Numbered from the stretch's first letter, positions 25,454 through 33,745 are shown. The stretch: DNA of 64,000 nucleotides from Companilactobacillus zhongbaensis (GCF_003946515.1 NZ_RHOM01000003.1:81979-145978); one strand, 5' to 3'. Notes: generated by a model not told the origin, from the letters alone. Numbers and translations are program-made.

Positions 25454-27118
25454 TTATACGTCAGCTGGATTGATGGCCATTGGAACATCTTTGATCTTTT
25501 CCCAAAGTTCGTCATCAATATGGTATCCAGTACCTGGACCGTTATAGTCGTTCGTATTGTTTACGGCTGAAATGACATTCCAGTCTTTGTCAAAGATAGC
25601 TGAAGTTTGTAGGAAGTCTCCGGCGATTCTTTGTTGAAGTAAGTTCAATACGGCTTGGGCAACGTCTGTGAAACCACCAGCGTAAAGTCCTTTAATAACA
25701 TCAACACCGGTTACACCACGATCCATAAGATCTTGGGCAGCCTTCATATCTTCAACCATGTTACGTTCAGGCATATCTTTTGAAGTGAAAGCGTAAGTTG
25801 CGGCTTCAACTTCTTCGTCTGTGATCTCAGGAAGATCAAGTGACTTGAAGACAGCTTGCAAGGCTTTAGCAGCTTTGTTTCTAGCTTTGATGATGTCTGC
25901 TTCTTTAACTGGGACTAAACCACCGTTGACCTTGAGGTCACGTTGCATAGCATAGTAATCATCGTAGTCAGTAGCGTCCATGTTTGATCCAGCGAAAGTA
26001 TTATCGTAGTTAGGAACTGATGAGTAACCTGATGAAATGTAGTCTGTTCCGGCAAGGAATTGACCTAATAATCTTTCAGTTCTACGGATGTCTGAATGTG
26101 AGAATGCTTGGTCATTACCAGAAGCACACTCGATATCCATTGCCATACATAGAAGGTTTTCACCAAGAACTTCACGAATACCTGATGGAACAGCTCCGGG
26201 GATACCGATACATGAAACAGCACCATTTTGAAGACCTTGTACACCACAACCTTTAGTGATGAAAATACAACGTGCTTCAAGGTAAAGCATTGATTTCTTT
26301 TCTGCATATCCCATCATAACTTCAGAACCTGAACCTGATGTGAAACGCATCTTCAAACCACGTGATGCATAACATGATGCCAAGAATCCTTTAGACCAAG
26401 GAGTGTCATCACCATCAGTAAATACTTGTTCTGTACCATAAACGGAAATTGTTTCAGCATAAGCAGTGAATCCACGCATACCTAAACTCAACTCTTCAGC
26501 TTCCTCAACTGAACATTGTGTTAAGACACCGGGACGACCAGTTTGTGCTCCGACCATGATCGAAATAGCATTCATTGGTGCGTAACGAGCAACCGCTGTA
26601 GTTGTTTCTTGTTCTGGGAAACCTCTGAGAGCTGCATCGGCAGCATCAGCGGCGATAAGAACAGGATTATCACGGATGTTGGTAACGTGACCTTGGGTAG
26701 CAGGAGTCTTACGTGGACGCATCTTTTGTGTTGCCATCATCATTTCAACGAAGTTTAGTTGACTAATAACTTCGGCAGCCTTTGCGGGTGTAAATCCTGT
26801 TGTGATAGGAATGATCTTGTCACGTGTTACGTTAGGATCACAAAGCATGTTTGCAATTTTTTGTGAATCCATAGCTAATACTTTTTCAGTAGTGTCAAGG
26901 TTGATGGCGTGTTTTGCGATGAAGACATCGATCAAATCGAAGTCTTCTTTCTTTTTACCGTCTAACTCAACAATTTCACCATTTTCAATTTTTACACTAG
27001 GTTTTGGATCATAAGGTCCGTCCATTGCGACGAAACCTTCTTCAGGCCATTCATCAACAAATCCATCTTCATGAACTGGTCTTTTTTCCAATTCCTCAAA
27101 TCTCTTTTGTCTCTTCAA
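25454..27118 (-). CDS. pduC: propanediol/glycerol dehydratase large (catalytic) subunit
   Basis: A 554-residue catalytic subunit that dehydrates 1,2-propanediol to propionaldehyde, or glycerol to 3-hydroxypropionaldehyde, by adenosylcobalamin radical chemistry. KRQKRFEELEKRPVHEDGF, AARGFPEQ-like ALRGFPEQETTTAVARYAP, TGRPGVLTQCSVEEA and ECASGNDQAFSHSD are conserved active-site regions. I use the TTG at 27118 because GAGGTGG lies five bases before it and the product begins like other lactobacillar PduC; an ATG at 27142 adds eight residues and has a weak ribosome site. Identity to either diol or glycerol dehydratase is not decidable by eye. Confidence 0.96.
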   Translation of the reverse strand: MKRQKRFEELEKRPVHEDGFVDEWPEEGFVAMDGPYDPKPSVKIENGEIVELDGKKKEDFDLIDVFIAKHAINLDTTEKVLAMDSQKIANMLCDPNVTRDKIIPITTGFTPAKAAEVISQLNFVEMMMATQKMRPRKTPATQGHVTNIRDNPVLIAADAADAALRGFPEQETTTAVARYAPMNAISIMVGAQTGRPGVLTQCSVEEAEELSLGMRGFTAYAETISVYGTEQVFTDGDDTPWSKGFLASCYASRGLKMRFTSGSGSEVMMGYAEKKSMLYLEARCIFITKGCGVQGLQNGAVSCIGIPGAVPSGIREVLGENLLCMAMDIECASGNDQAFSHSDIRRTERLLGQFLAGTDYISSGYSSVPNYDNTFAGSNMDATDYDDYYAMQRDLKVNGGLVPVKEADIIKARNKAAKALQAVFKSLDLPEITDEEVEAATYAFTSKDMPERNMVEDMKAAQDLMDRGVTGVDVIKGLYAGGFTDVAQAVLNLLQQRIAGDFLQTSAIFDKDWNVISAVNNTNDYNGPGTGYHIDDELWEKIKDVPMAINPADV

Positions 27119-27154
27119 ATTATCCACCTCACGTCTGGACATTCTTATTATTTT

Positions 27155-27958
27155 CTAGATGTATGAAGGGTAATCATTTGTTGGTGTTCCACCTAGTTGG
27201 CTCAATAATTTGATACCAACATCACGGGCAGAAAGGACTGCTTGTCTAACAGCTCCTGATTCACCAGAAATGTGTAAAATACCCTCGTTTGAAAAACTTG
27301 TTCCGTGTGCTGGTGATGCGAATGAAATTGCCTCAACATTTGCGGCTTTCAATGAAACATCCGCCATGACAACGCCGATACCTGATGGGGCACCAGCAAT
27401 CAATCCGTAAGCTTTTCCTTCAGGAGCACCGAAGGCTAAGTTACATACTTGACTTGCACGGGCTGTGTATTGTAATTCCAAGTGACCTGCTGGAGTGTTA
27501 TAAACATCTCCGAAGTGCTTTGGAACATTCTTTAAGGCAATGTGTACGGCTTGACGGACGTCAGAAACGTCGTCCCCTCCGACAATTACTAAAGAACCAT
27601 GTCCAGCTCCACCTTTTGTATCACGAGGCATTTGAACACTAATAGCTTCTGTATTAGTTCCCTTAACGGCCTCGTCCATTGACATAATTTGTGGTCCGCC
27701 ACCAGTTCTAGCGGATAAAATTCCAATTGAACGATATTCATGATCAACGTGTAGATTCTTCAATAATTCTGGATCCACATTGGCAATTGCCATACCGATC
27801 GTGTCACCAATTGGAGCTGTACCAATAAATTCTGTTACTCCATTAATAGATGAACTCAAGCGACTCACACCTGCTTTCTGTTTGTCATTAATTACATTAT
27901 TTCTAAGCACCTGAGATAAAACTCTTTCGACTAGTTCATTTTCGTCAGGCTCAGTCAT
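27155..27958 (-). CDS. pduB: PduB trimeric tandem-BMC shell protein
   Basis: A 267-residue protein with two BMC domains. An N-terminal helix (ENELVERVLSQVLRNN) and linker precede the shell part; IGTAPIGDTIGMAIANVD, GGAGHGSLVIVGGDDVSDVR and the second domain FGAPEGKAYGLIAGAPSGIG, GILHISGESGAVRQAV follow. Trimers form facet tiles with a gated pore, and the N-terminal part of PduB has been shown in Salmonella to link shell and cargo. The gene lies 11 nt after pduA. Confidence 0.95.
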   Translation of the reverse strand: MTEPDENELVERVLSQVLRNNVINDKQKAGVSRLSSSINGVTEFIGTAPIGDTIGMAIANVDPELLKNLHVDHEYRSIGILSARTGGGPQIMSMDEAVKGTNTEAISVQMPRDTKGGAGHGSLVIVGGDDVSDVRQAVHIALKNVPKHFGDVYNTPAGHLELQYTARASQVCNLAFGAPEGKAYGLIAGAPSGIGVVMADVSLKAANVEAISFASPAHGTSFSNEGILHISGESGAVRQAVLSARDVGIKLLSQLGGTPTNDYPSYI

Positions 27959-27969
27959 AGGCTATTCCC

Positions 27970-28257
27970 CTACTTCTTTGCTGTTTCTAATGCGATTAGT
28001 TTGTCGACATCTTCATGTGGTCTTGGGATTACGTAGTTAGATGTAACCTCACCAATATTTTCAGCGGCAGAAACACCAGCATCAACTGATGCATTAACAG
28101 CTCCAACATCACCACGGACCATAATAGTAACCAATCCGTGTCCAACTTTTTGTTCGCCAACTAATGTAACGTTAGCTGCTTTGAGCATTGCATCGGCAGC
28201 TTCAATAGCTGGGACCAATCCTCTTGTTTCTACCAAACCTAAGGCTTCGAGTGCCAT
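27970..28257 (-). CDS. pduA: PduA hexameric BMC shell protein, first gene of the pdu operon
   Basis: A 95-residue BMC-domain protein ([52 protein letters not shown]) forming facet hexamers whose pore passes propanediol. The ATG at 28257 has GGAGG eight bases upstream; an in-frame ATG at 28272 overlaps that box and is rejected. A -10-like TATACT lies 40 nt upstream with only a poor -35, in line with an activator-dependent promoter. Confidence 0.95.
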   Translation of the reverse strand: MALEALGLVETRGLVPAIEAADAMLKAANVTLVGEQKVGHGLVTIMVRGDVGAVNASVDAGVSAAENIGEVTSNYVIPRPHEDVDKLIALETAKK

Positions 28258-28648
28258 AATTAGTACCTCCATTAATTAAAAATTGAATACTCCTAGAGTA
28301 TAGATGAAATATTGGAAAATAGTTGTTAATTTTGTAACAATGCCACAATATTGAAAATCCACTATTTTGTCCATTCACAATATAAAACCACATATAAAAG
28401 CGTTTTCCACCACGAATATCACATATTTCACAATGTAAGCGGTAGCATCAATCAACTAAAAAATGAAAACCCTTGCAAATATCTTGTCCTCTTTACAATA
28501 TATTGCTGTATTAGCGCTACCATTGTTGATATATCAACGTTTTATTTTTATAAAAAATTAAAATTTGAGATAAATATTGACCATTTACCCCTAAAATGTG
28601 ACACTAATCATAATTATGTGAAGTCACAAACAATTAGGAGTGATTTAA
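28258..28648. promoter_or_regulatory. divergent control region between the pdu operon and the flavin-reductase operon
   Basis: No gene is seen in these 391 bases. For the pdu direction a TATACT -10 lies at 28297-28302 with a weak -35. A cre-like site, ATAAAAGCGTTTTCCA, lies at 28394-28409, suggesting CcpA control. Two similar stretches, CACA..CACAT..AAAGCG at 28376-28402 and CACAT..CACA..TAAGCG at 28420-28441, look like half-site pairs for an AraC-type activator such as PocR, which is not encoded here. TGTGAC and GTCACA at 28597-28602 and 28623-28628 form an inverted repeat before the plus-strand operon. Confidence 0.6.
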
Positions 28649-29215
28649 ATGGTAATGAAGGTCGTAGCCTTTTGTGGAAGTAGCAAAACAGGTAGCTATA
28701 ATCAATATTTAATAAATTTTCTTCGTAAAAAATACATTAATGAAATGAATTTACAAATATTATATATCGATGATCTACCATTTTTACGTTTCAGTAAATA
28801 TGCTGACTTTCCATCAAAAGTGAAGTATATGTGTGAAAGTATTAGATCAGCTGACGGACTAGTTATCGCTACTCCGGAAATTAATCATGGAATGACAGCT
28901 AACATAAAAAATGCCATCGACTGGTGTTCGATGGTCCCTTCTCTACTACTGCATAAACCTGTGATGTTGATGGGAGCTTCAACCGGTCCTTTAGGAACTG
29001 TCAGAGCACAAATGCAGCTACGACAAGTTCTCGAATCTCCAATGATCAATGCTCATGTCACTCGTTCGATCGAATGTCTCGTAACTAACGCTGCTGATTT
29101 ATTTGACGAAAACGGCAACCTCACTTCTCAAAAGTCAATTGATGTAATGGAACAACAATTTAATGAATTTAAGAGTTTAGTAAATGAAAGACAAAAGGAA
29201 TTAGCCAATGAATAA
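28649..29215 (+). CDS. NAD(P)H-dependent flavin reductase beside the pdu operon
   Basis: A 188-residue flavodoxin-like reductase: VVAFCGSSKTGSYNQYL (phosphate loop for FMN), ATPEINHGMTANIKNAIDW and MGASTGPLGTVRAQMQLRQVL are the family motifs. It reduces FMN or quinones with NAD(P)H in the cytoplasm. The ATG has AGGAG eight bases before it. Its end overlaps the start of a PduU-like gene by eight bases, so both are co-translated. As PduS is missing, this enzyme could supply reduced flavin to make cob(I)alamin for PduO; this is inference. No microcompartment packing helix is obvious at either end. Confidence 0.88.
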   Translation: MVMKVVAFCGSSKTGSYNQYLINFLRKKYINEMNLQILYIDDLPFLRFSKYADFPSKVKYMCESIRSADGLVIATPEINHGMTANIKNAIDWCSMVPSLLLHKPVMLMGASTGPLGTVRAQMQLRQVLESPMINAHVTRSIECLVTNAADLFDENGNLTSQKSIDVMEQQFNEFKSLVNERQKELANE

Positions 29216-29561
29216 CGAAGAAACAGCTCCAGAAAGAATCATCCAAGAGTATGTTCCTGGTAAGCAGATCACGTTGGCACACATCATTGCCAACCCGAAT
29301 CCTGACCTATATGAAAAACTCGGCGTACTCGATACTACCGATCCCATCGGTATCATTACTTTGACACCGGCAGAATCAACCATCATTGCCGGTGATATTG
29401 CGGTCAAATCTGGTGATGTAAAAGTCGCTTTTTTGGATCGGTTTAGTGGTTCACTGTTTTTAGTCGGTCGAATCGACGATCTTGAAACTTCTTTGCAAAG
29501 TGTGCTCGATTATTTTGAAAATCGACTGAAATTTAGTGTTACAATGATAACCAGAAGTTAA
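29208..29561 (+). CDS. second PduU/EutS-type microcompartment shell protein
   Basis: A 117-residue circularly permuted BMC protein. It shares with PduU (14537-14887) the plug segment IIQEYVPGKQITLAHIIANP, the IGIITLTPAESTIIAGD part and KSGDVKVAFLDRFSGSLFLVG. The residues between, and the C-terminus, have diverged, so this is an old paralogue. Its start overlaps the flavin reductase gene and it is followed after 20 nt by a secreted protein gene. It may build a variant hexamer that links the reductase to the shell; the role is unknown. Confidence 0.9.
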   Translation: MNNEETAPERIIQEYVPGKQITLAHIIANPNPDLYEKLGVLDTTDPIGIITLTPAESTIIAGDIAVKSGDVKVAFLDRFSGSLFLVGRIDDLETSLQSVLDYFENRLKFSVTMITRS

Positions 29562-29581
29562 CCAAATTTGAGGGGGAAATT

Positions 29582-29965
29582 ATGAAAAAACTAACTTCAT
29601 TACTACTTGCATTGCTATTACTAGTGGGGACAGTTGCTCCGGCATCCACCGCCCAAGCTAAGAGTAGCAACAACAACAAGATCAAGGTTACTTATGTCTT
29701 GAAGAAGAATAAGAAGACTATTTCTAAGAAGAAATTGACTCTTAAGAAAGGCTCATCAGTTATGACTGGTCTTAAAAAAGGCTGGAAAGTTTCTGAAAGT
29801 AAAGGTTTTATTACTTCTATCGATGGACACAAGCAAAACGATAAGAAGCAAGTTTACTGGACATTTACTGTTAATAAGAAACAAGTTAATGTGATGGCTA
29901 GCAAGAAGAAGCTTCATAACAAGGATCATGTACAATTTAAGCTTGCTAAGTATGAAGCTAAATAG
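29582..29965 (+). CDS. secreted transcobalamin-like (DUF4430) protein
   Basis: A 127-residue exported protein. Residues 1-26 are a signal peptide (KKLTSLLLALLLLVG, then cleavage after AQA); no lipobox or LPXTG is seen. The mature part is very lysine-rich, so it may cling to the wall by charge. KKGSSVMTGLKKG, GFITSIDGHKQ, YWTFTVNKKQVNVMASKKKL and KDHVQFKL fit the DUF4430 fold, which is related to the C-terminal cobalamin-binding domain of transcobalamin. GGGGGAAATT precedes the ATG and the gene is 20 nt after the shell gene, so it belongs to that operon. Extracellular corrinoid capture is a reasonable guess. Confidence 0.82.
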   Translation: MKKLTSLLLALLLLVGTVAPASTAQAKSSNNNKIKVTYVLKKNKKTISKKKLTLKKGSSVMTGLKKGWKVSESKGFITSIDGHKQNDKKQVYWTFTVNKKQVNVMASKKKLHNKDHVQFKLAKYEAK

Positions 29966-30003
29966 TGATTTTGATTTTTAATTTTTGATTTTCGATTTTT
30001 AAT

Positions 30004-30037
30004 TGGCAACGACTTTTTTGGTCGTTGTCTTTTTTTG
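30004..30037 (+). terminator. terminator of the flavin-reductase/shell/transcobalamin-like operon
   Basis: GGCAACGAC and GTCGTTGTC form a nine-base stem around a T-rich loop and are followed by seven T residues, 40 nt after the stop codon. Confidence 0.85.
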
Positions 30038-30050
30038 TTGTGGGTTTATT

Positions 30051-30222
30051 GCCGGTTCTGCAGGGGTTCCGGGAATTGCGCTGTGGAACGCCATGGACGC
30101 CACTTTGAACCAATCGAGCACAGACCGCTCGCTTGTTTCAAAGCTGGGTCTTTCACTAAGCGGTAAACCGCTAAGTGAAATTTCATGGCTGACAGCGAAT
30201 TCCCTCCACCCCTGCAGAACCT
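30051..30222 (+). repeat. structured intergenic repeat family A, copy A1
   Basis: About 170 bp, GC-rich, with nested stems: outer GGTTCTGCAGGGG / CCCCTGCAGAACC, then AATTGCGCTGT / ACAGCGAATT, then GCCATGG / CATGGC, enclosing two hairpins (TTTGAA...TTTCAAA and TTTCACTAAGCGGT / ACCGCTAAGTGAAA). The same architecture with different stem sequences recurs at 33362, 40666 and 54938. A shared tail, GGACGGTACTTAT, follows at 30258-30270. The remaining bases to 30480 are T/G-rich with no gene. Confidence 0.85.
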
Positions 30223-30481
30223 AAGTTGGTATAAAAATCAATTTCTGGTGGGGGTGGGACGGTACTTATTTTTATTCTGGTCGACTGTTTTTAGGGGTGC
30301 TTCGGTTACTGACCTTTATCCGTTCTTACGATTTTTGTTGGTTATCCCTATCTGTTCTATTTTTTTATTTCGTTGCAATCGGTTCGTAGCTTGATTCTTT
30401 GTTTTTCTGGCTCGTTGCTTCGCACCTCGCTTCCCTTTTTTCTTTGAAAAAAAGGCCACAAACCTCTCCAAAAAAGGTTAA

Positions 30482-30528
30482 AAAAAGACCCTATGTTAGT
30501 TGTTTTTCTAACATAGAGTCCTTTTTTT
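30482..30528 (-). terminator. terminator of the purine permease gene
   Basis: A 13-base stem (GACTCTATGTTAG / CTAACATAGGGTC, one wobble) with an 8-nt loop, with A and T runs on both sides, directly after the permease stop. It can work in both directions. Confidence 0.88.
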
Positions 30529-30542
30529 GTGGTCTTCGTTTT

Positions 30543-31886
30543 TTAACTTGGCAATACGTTGATTACGTATAGTAGTAATAAGAATACGAAGAATAGGATG
30601 TACATTACTGGGTTTATTTCTTTGTGTCTTCCAGCTGCTACCATTGTTAGTGGGTATGCTATGAAGCCGAAGGCTATTCCGTAACTGATGTTGTAGGTTA
30701 ATGGCATTCCTACTATTGTTAGGAAGGCTGGCATTGCTATTTCGAATTTTTCCCAATCGATGTATTTCATTGATTGTGCCATTAGGATTCCGACGATTAT
30801 TAGTACTGGTGCTGTTACGTTGGTGGTTACTACTGCTAGTAGTGGTGAGAAGAACATTGCTAGGGCAAACATTACTCCTACTGTTAGTGATGTTAGTCCG
30901 GTTCTTCCTCCGATGGCGATTCCGGCTGATGATTCTACGTAGGCTGCTGTTGGTGTTGTTCCCATGAAGGCACCACCTAGCATTGATACTGAGTCGGCCA
31001 TTAAGGCGCGGCCGATTCTTGGCATTTTGTTGTTTTTCATGAAGCCCGCTTGTTCTGCTAGGCCGATCATGGTTCCGGCTGTGTCGAAGAAGGCTACTAG
31101 TAGGAAAATTAATACTACGGCCCACAATTGTGGTTGTTTGATGTCACCTAGGTGTTGTACGGCTACACCAAAGGTTGGTTTTAAACTTGGTATTGTTGAG
31201 ATGATGTGGTCTGGTAGTGGGATCAGTTTTGTGGCTAATCCTAGAATCGTTGTTAGGATCATTCCGATGAAGATCGATCCTGGGATTTTTCTTGCCATTA
31301 AAATTCCTGTTACTACTAGTCCAAAAATTGTTAACCATGTTGTTGGTACTGTGAACGAACCCATGGTTACTAGAGTCGATTTACTTGCTGTGATCAAGCC
31401 ACCACCTTGTAAACCTACGAAAGCGATGAATAATCCGATACCTGCTGCTACGGCAAGTTTCAAATCATGCGGGATCGAGTCAATGACGATCTCACGAACT
31501 TTTAAGACTGAGATGATCAAGAAAATTACACTTGATACTAAAACACCTGCCATGGCTGTTTGCCATGGAATCCCCATTGCTAATACTACTGAATAAGTAA
31601 AGAATGCATTGTCACCTAGTCCCGGTGCAATGGCGATCGGATAATTGGCTAACAGTGCCATTAAGACCGAACCTAAAATTGCTGATAAGGCTGTGGCTGT
31701 AAAAACAGCTCCCTTATCCATTCCTGCAGTTCCAAGAACTTGCGGGTTAACGAACAAAATGTAAGCCATTGATACGAATGTCGTTAGTCCAGCAAGGATT
31801 TCACGTCTTACCGTAGTGTTATTCTCATTTAAATGGAATAAACGTTCGATAAAACTTTGATTATTATTACCATTTGCTGCATCCAA
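30543..31886 (-). CDS. NCS2-family (AzgA type) guanine/hypoxanthine permease
   Basis: A 447-residue protein with about 12-14 hydrophobic segments that imports purine bases with protons. VRREILAGLTTFVSMAYILFVNP near residue 25 and the APGLGDNAFFTYSVV segment are typical of the AzgA/PbuG branch. It starts with TTG at 31886 after AAGGGGCG. A PurR-type operator and a good promoter (TTGCAA, 17 bp, CATACT on the minus strand) lie upstream, shared with the divergent adenine-deaminase-like gene. The last 700 bp have a coding strand strongly rich in A and C, unlike the first half. Confidence 0.92.
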   Translation of the reverse strand: MDAANGNNNQSFIERLFHLNENNTTVRREILAGLTTFVSMAYILFVNPQVLGTAGMDKGAVFTATALSAILGSVLMALLANYPIAIAPGLGDNAFFTYSVVLAMGIPWQTAMAGVLVSSVIFLIISVLKVREIVIDSIPHDLKLAVAAGIGLFIAFVGLQGGGLITASKSTLVTMGSFTVPTTWLTIFGLVVTGILMARKIPGSIFIGMILTTILGLATKLIPLPDHIISTIPSLKPTFGVAVQHLGDIKQPQLWAVVLIFLLVAFFDTAGTMIGLAEQAGFMKNNKMPRIGRALMADSVSMLGGAFMGTTPTAAYVESSAGIAIGGRTGLTSLTVGVMFALAMFFSPLLAVVTTNVTAPVLIIVGILMAQSMKYIDWEKFEIAMPAFLTIVGMPLTYNISYGIAFGFIAYPLTMVAAGRHKEINPVMYILFFVFLLLLYVINVLPS

Positions 31887-31958
31887 AATTTATACGCCCC
31901 TTAAATATTACTTAATGAATAATCACAGTATGACAAATAACGATAATTTTTGCAAGCA

Positions 31959-32003
31959 AAAACCGAAACATTAACAATTAAAAATTAATTATTGTTCGGA
32001 ATT
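31959..32003. promoter_or_regulatory. PurR-type operator (two inverted PurBoxes)
   Basis: AAAACCGAAACATT at 31959-31972 and ATTGTTCGGAATT at 31991-32003 (CCGAACAAT on the other strand) are inverted PurBoxes as known for Gram-positive PurR. They lie between two divergent purine genes and beside the permease promoter (-35 at 31950-31955, -10 at 31927-31932). Confidence 0.78.
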
Positions 32004-32100
32004 ATTCGAATTTTTATATGAAAAATACTTGTTATTTTCAAAAAAAACATTTACTCTAGTGTGTAACAAATCTGGAAAACCCATTGGAGAGTGTGAATAT

Positions 32101-33129
32101 ATGTTACCTAGAAAAGTTTCAAAAGAGTTTATTGAAGGATTACCAAAGTCCGAACTTCATGTCCATCTTGAAGGAACACTAGAACCCGAACTAAAACTCA
32201 AATTAGCTAAGAAAAACAACATTGACATTGGCCAATCTACAATTGAAGATGTCGAAGCAACTTACCACTACACTTCCCTAGCGTCATTTTTAGCCGTTTA
32301 TTATCCAGGAATGAACGTTTTACAAACTGAATCAGATTTTTACGAATTAGCGATGGCTTATTTGAAAAAAGCTCACGAACAAGGCGTTGTCAACACCGAA
32401 ATGTTTTTTGACCCACAAGCACACATCGTCAGAGGTGTTCCGTTAAACTTCGTCATCAACGGCTTTTATCAAGCTTGTGTCGACGCCAGAGCATTCGGGA
32501 TCGATGCCCAATTGATCATGTGCTTTTTAAGAGACATGTCAGCCAGATCAGCAATGGACCTCTTAAACGCCGTCCAACCATATCGGAACAAGATCTTAGG
32601 CATCGGCCTAGACTCAGACGAGCACCACAACCCACCATTAAAATTCATGCAACCATTTAGCCTGGCAGTAGAACAAGGCTATCACATCACCATGCACGCC
32701 GACGTCGACCAAATCGACTCCATCGACCACATCAAGCAGGCCTTGGAGATCATCAATGTCGAAAGACTAGACCACGGAACCAACATAGTAGAAGACAAAG
32801 ACCTAGTGGACTGGGTAAACCAATTACAACTAGGCCTAACATCGTGTCCCCTATCAAACGAATTGATCACCGACAACGATCTAAAAGGAGACGAGATCCT
32901 AGACCTACTAGACGAAGGAGTAAAAGTATCAATAAACTCCGATGACCCAGCCTACTTCGGAGGCTACATAGCAGACAACTACTGGGCCCTAGCAACAGAC
33001 TACAAGGTAACCCCAGAACAAGTAGTACAATTAGCAAAAAATTCCATCGAAACATCCTGGATCAGCAAAGAACAAAAACAAATCTACCTCGATCAAATTC
33101 ATGAGTATGTCGAAGAATACGATGGCTAA
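32101..33129 (+). CDS. adenine/adenosine deaminase family protein with altered HAGE motif
   Basis: A 342-residue metal-dependent deaminase of the ADA superfamily. ELHVHLEGTLEPEL gives the first metal histidines; EMFFDPQAHIVRG, IMCFLRDMS, GLDSDEHHNPPLKF and INSDDPAYFGGYI are features of the adenine deaminase (Aah1/Ade) branch. However the usual HAGE motif, whose Glu is the proton shuttle, reads HADV here (HADVDQID), so activity or substrate may differ. Of the in-frame starts I choose 32101, after GGAG; 32029 would add 24 residues outside the fold. The shared PurR-type operator with a purine permease supports a purine role. Confidence 0.82.
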   Translation: MLPRKVSKEFIEGLPKSELHVHLEGTLEPELKLKLAKKNNIDIGQSTIEDVEATYHYTSLASFLAVYYPGMNVLQTESDFYELAMAYLKKAHEQGVVNTEMFFDPQAHIVRGVPLNFVINGFYQACVDARAFGIDAQLIMCFLRDMSARSAMDLLNAVQPYRNKILGIGLDSDEHHNPPLKFMQPFSLAVEQGYHITMHADVDQIDSIDHIKQALEIINVERLDHGTNIVEDKDLVDWVNQLQLGLTSCPLSNELITDNDLKGDEILDLLDEGVKVSINSDDPAYFGGYIADNYWALATDYKVTPEQVVQLAKNSIETSWISKEQKQIYLDQIHEYVEEYDG

Positions 33130-33136
33130 GAAAAAA

Positions 33137-33158
33137 GACCCCCAACGGGGTCTTTTTT
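33137..33158 (+). terminator. terminator of the deaminase gene
   Basis: GACCCC / GGGGTC stem, 4-nt loop, then six T, eight bases after the stop. Confidence 0.9.
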
Positions 33159-33361
33159 AGTTAGTAAATACATTCAAAACAATAGTTATTGTACTTTGAG
33201 AATTGACATTTAAGTTTTTGTTTCTGGCTGTTGTTTTTGATTTTTGTTTTTGGTTTTACCAACAATCATAGAAACTGAGATAGACCACAAATCCTAGGAC
33301 GAGCAAACACTGCCAACTTGCACTATAAAACTCGGTCCCCACCCACAAAAAGGGGGATTGT

Positions 33362-33542
33362 TGCACTATCTAGACGGAGGAGCCCGGGGATACAGACCTC
33401 AGTGGTGAGATTTCACTTGGCGACGAAGGAGCTTAGTGAAAGGTGCAGTTTTGAAACAAGCGAGTGCACTTTGCTCGATTGGTTCAAAATGTGCCCACCA
33501 CGTTCCAGCGTCTGTATCCCCGGGGCCCGGAGTCGGCAGTGC
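33362..33542 (-). repeat. structured intergenic repeat family A, copy A2
   Basis: Same plan as A1 in the reverse orientation: outer stem around GGGGATACAGAC / GTCTGTATCCCC, then GTGGTGGG / TCTCACCAC, a TTTTGAA...TTCAAAA hairpin holding CGAGCAAAGTGCACTCG, and a TTTCACTAAGC...TTGGTGAAA-type hairpin (here with CTTGGCG and CGAAGGAG). Stem sequences differ from A1 but remain paired. 33160-33361 contains no gene and carries the A-unit tail. Confidence 0.85.
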
Positions 33543-33594
33543 ACCACCGAACAAACTACCACCTCTATCCCACCAAACAAACATCAAAACATCT

Positions 33595-33692
33595 ACCAAG
33601 CAAAACGCCTCTCGTCTGCTAAAAACTCTCTCACCTCTAGCACACCTGCACCAAGCAAAACGCTTCTCGTCTGCCAAAAACTCTCTCACCTC
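33595..33692. repeat. tandem 43-bp repeat, two copies
   Basis: Units at 33595-33637 and 33650-33692 differ at only two positions (ACCAAGCAAAACGC, then TCTCGTCTGC, then AAAAACTCTCTCACCTC), period 55 bp. They lie between repeat A2 and the clpL terminator in A/C-rich DNA. Confidence 0.85.
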
Positions 33693-33697
33693 AAGGC

Positions 33698-33735
33698 AAA
33701 AAAATAGCAATGACCACATTCCAGTCATCGCTATT
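33698..33735 (-). terminator. terminator of clpL
   Basis: AATAGCGATGAC / GTCATTGCTATT on the minus strand pair with one G-T, followed by seven T, eight bases after the clpL stop. Confidence 0.88.
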
Positions 33736-33745
33736 AAAATAATAA

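Noticed and set aside
27119..27142. ATG at 27142 as pduC start
   Set aside because: The TTG at 27118 has a far better ribosome site and gives the family N-terminus.
28597..28628. CRP-type site TGTGAC...GTCACA
   Set aside because: The gap is about 20 bases, too long for a CRP site, and these bacteria normally use CcpA; kept only as an unassigned inverted repeat.
28258..28648. Cobalamin riboswitch upstream of pdu or cob genes
   Set aside because: I looked for the B12-box pattern here and in the gaps at 873-1142 and 14476-14536 and did not find it.
30185..30394. 69-codon open frame downstream of repeat A1
   Set aside because: It runs out of the repeat stem and has no family or ribosome site.
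30508..31596. Long open frames overlapping the purine permease in other frames and strand
   Set aside because: They arise from the skewed base composition of this gene; the permease frame has the conserved protein.
33595..33692. CRISPR-like spacing of repeats
   Set aside because: Only two units with a 12-nt gap and no cas genes; a simple tandem duplication.
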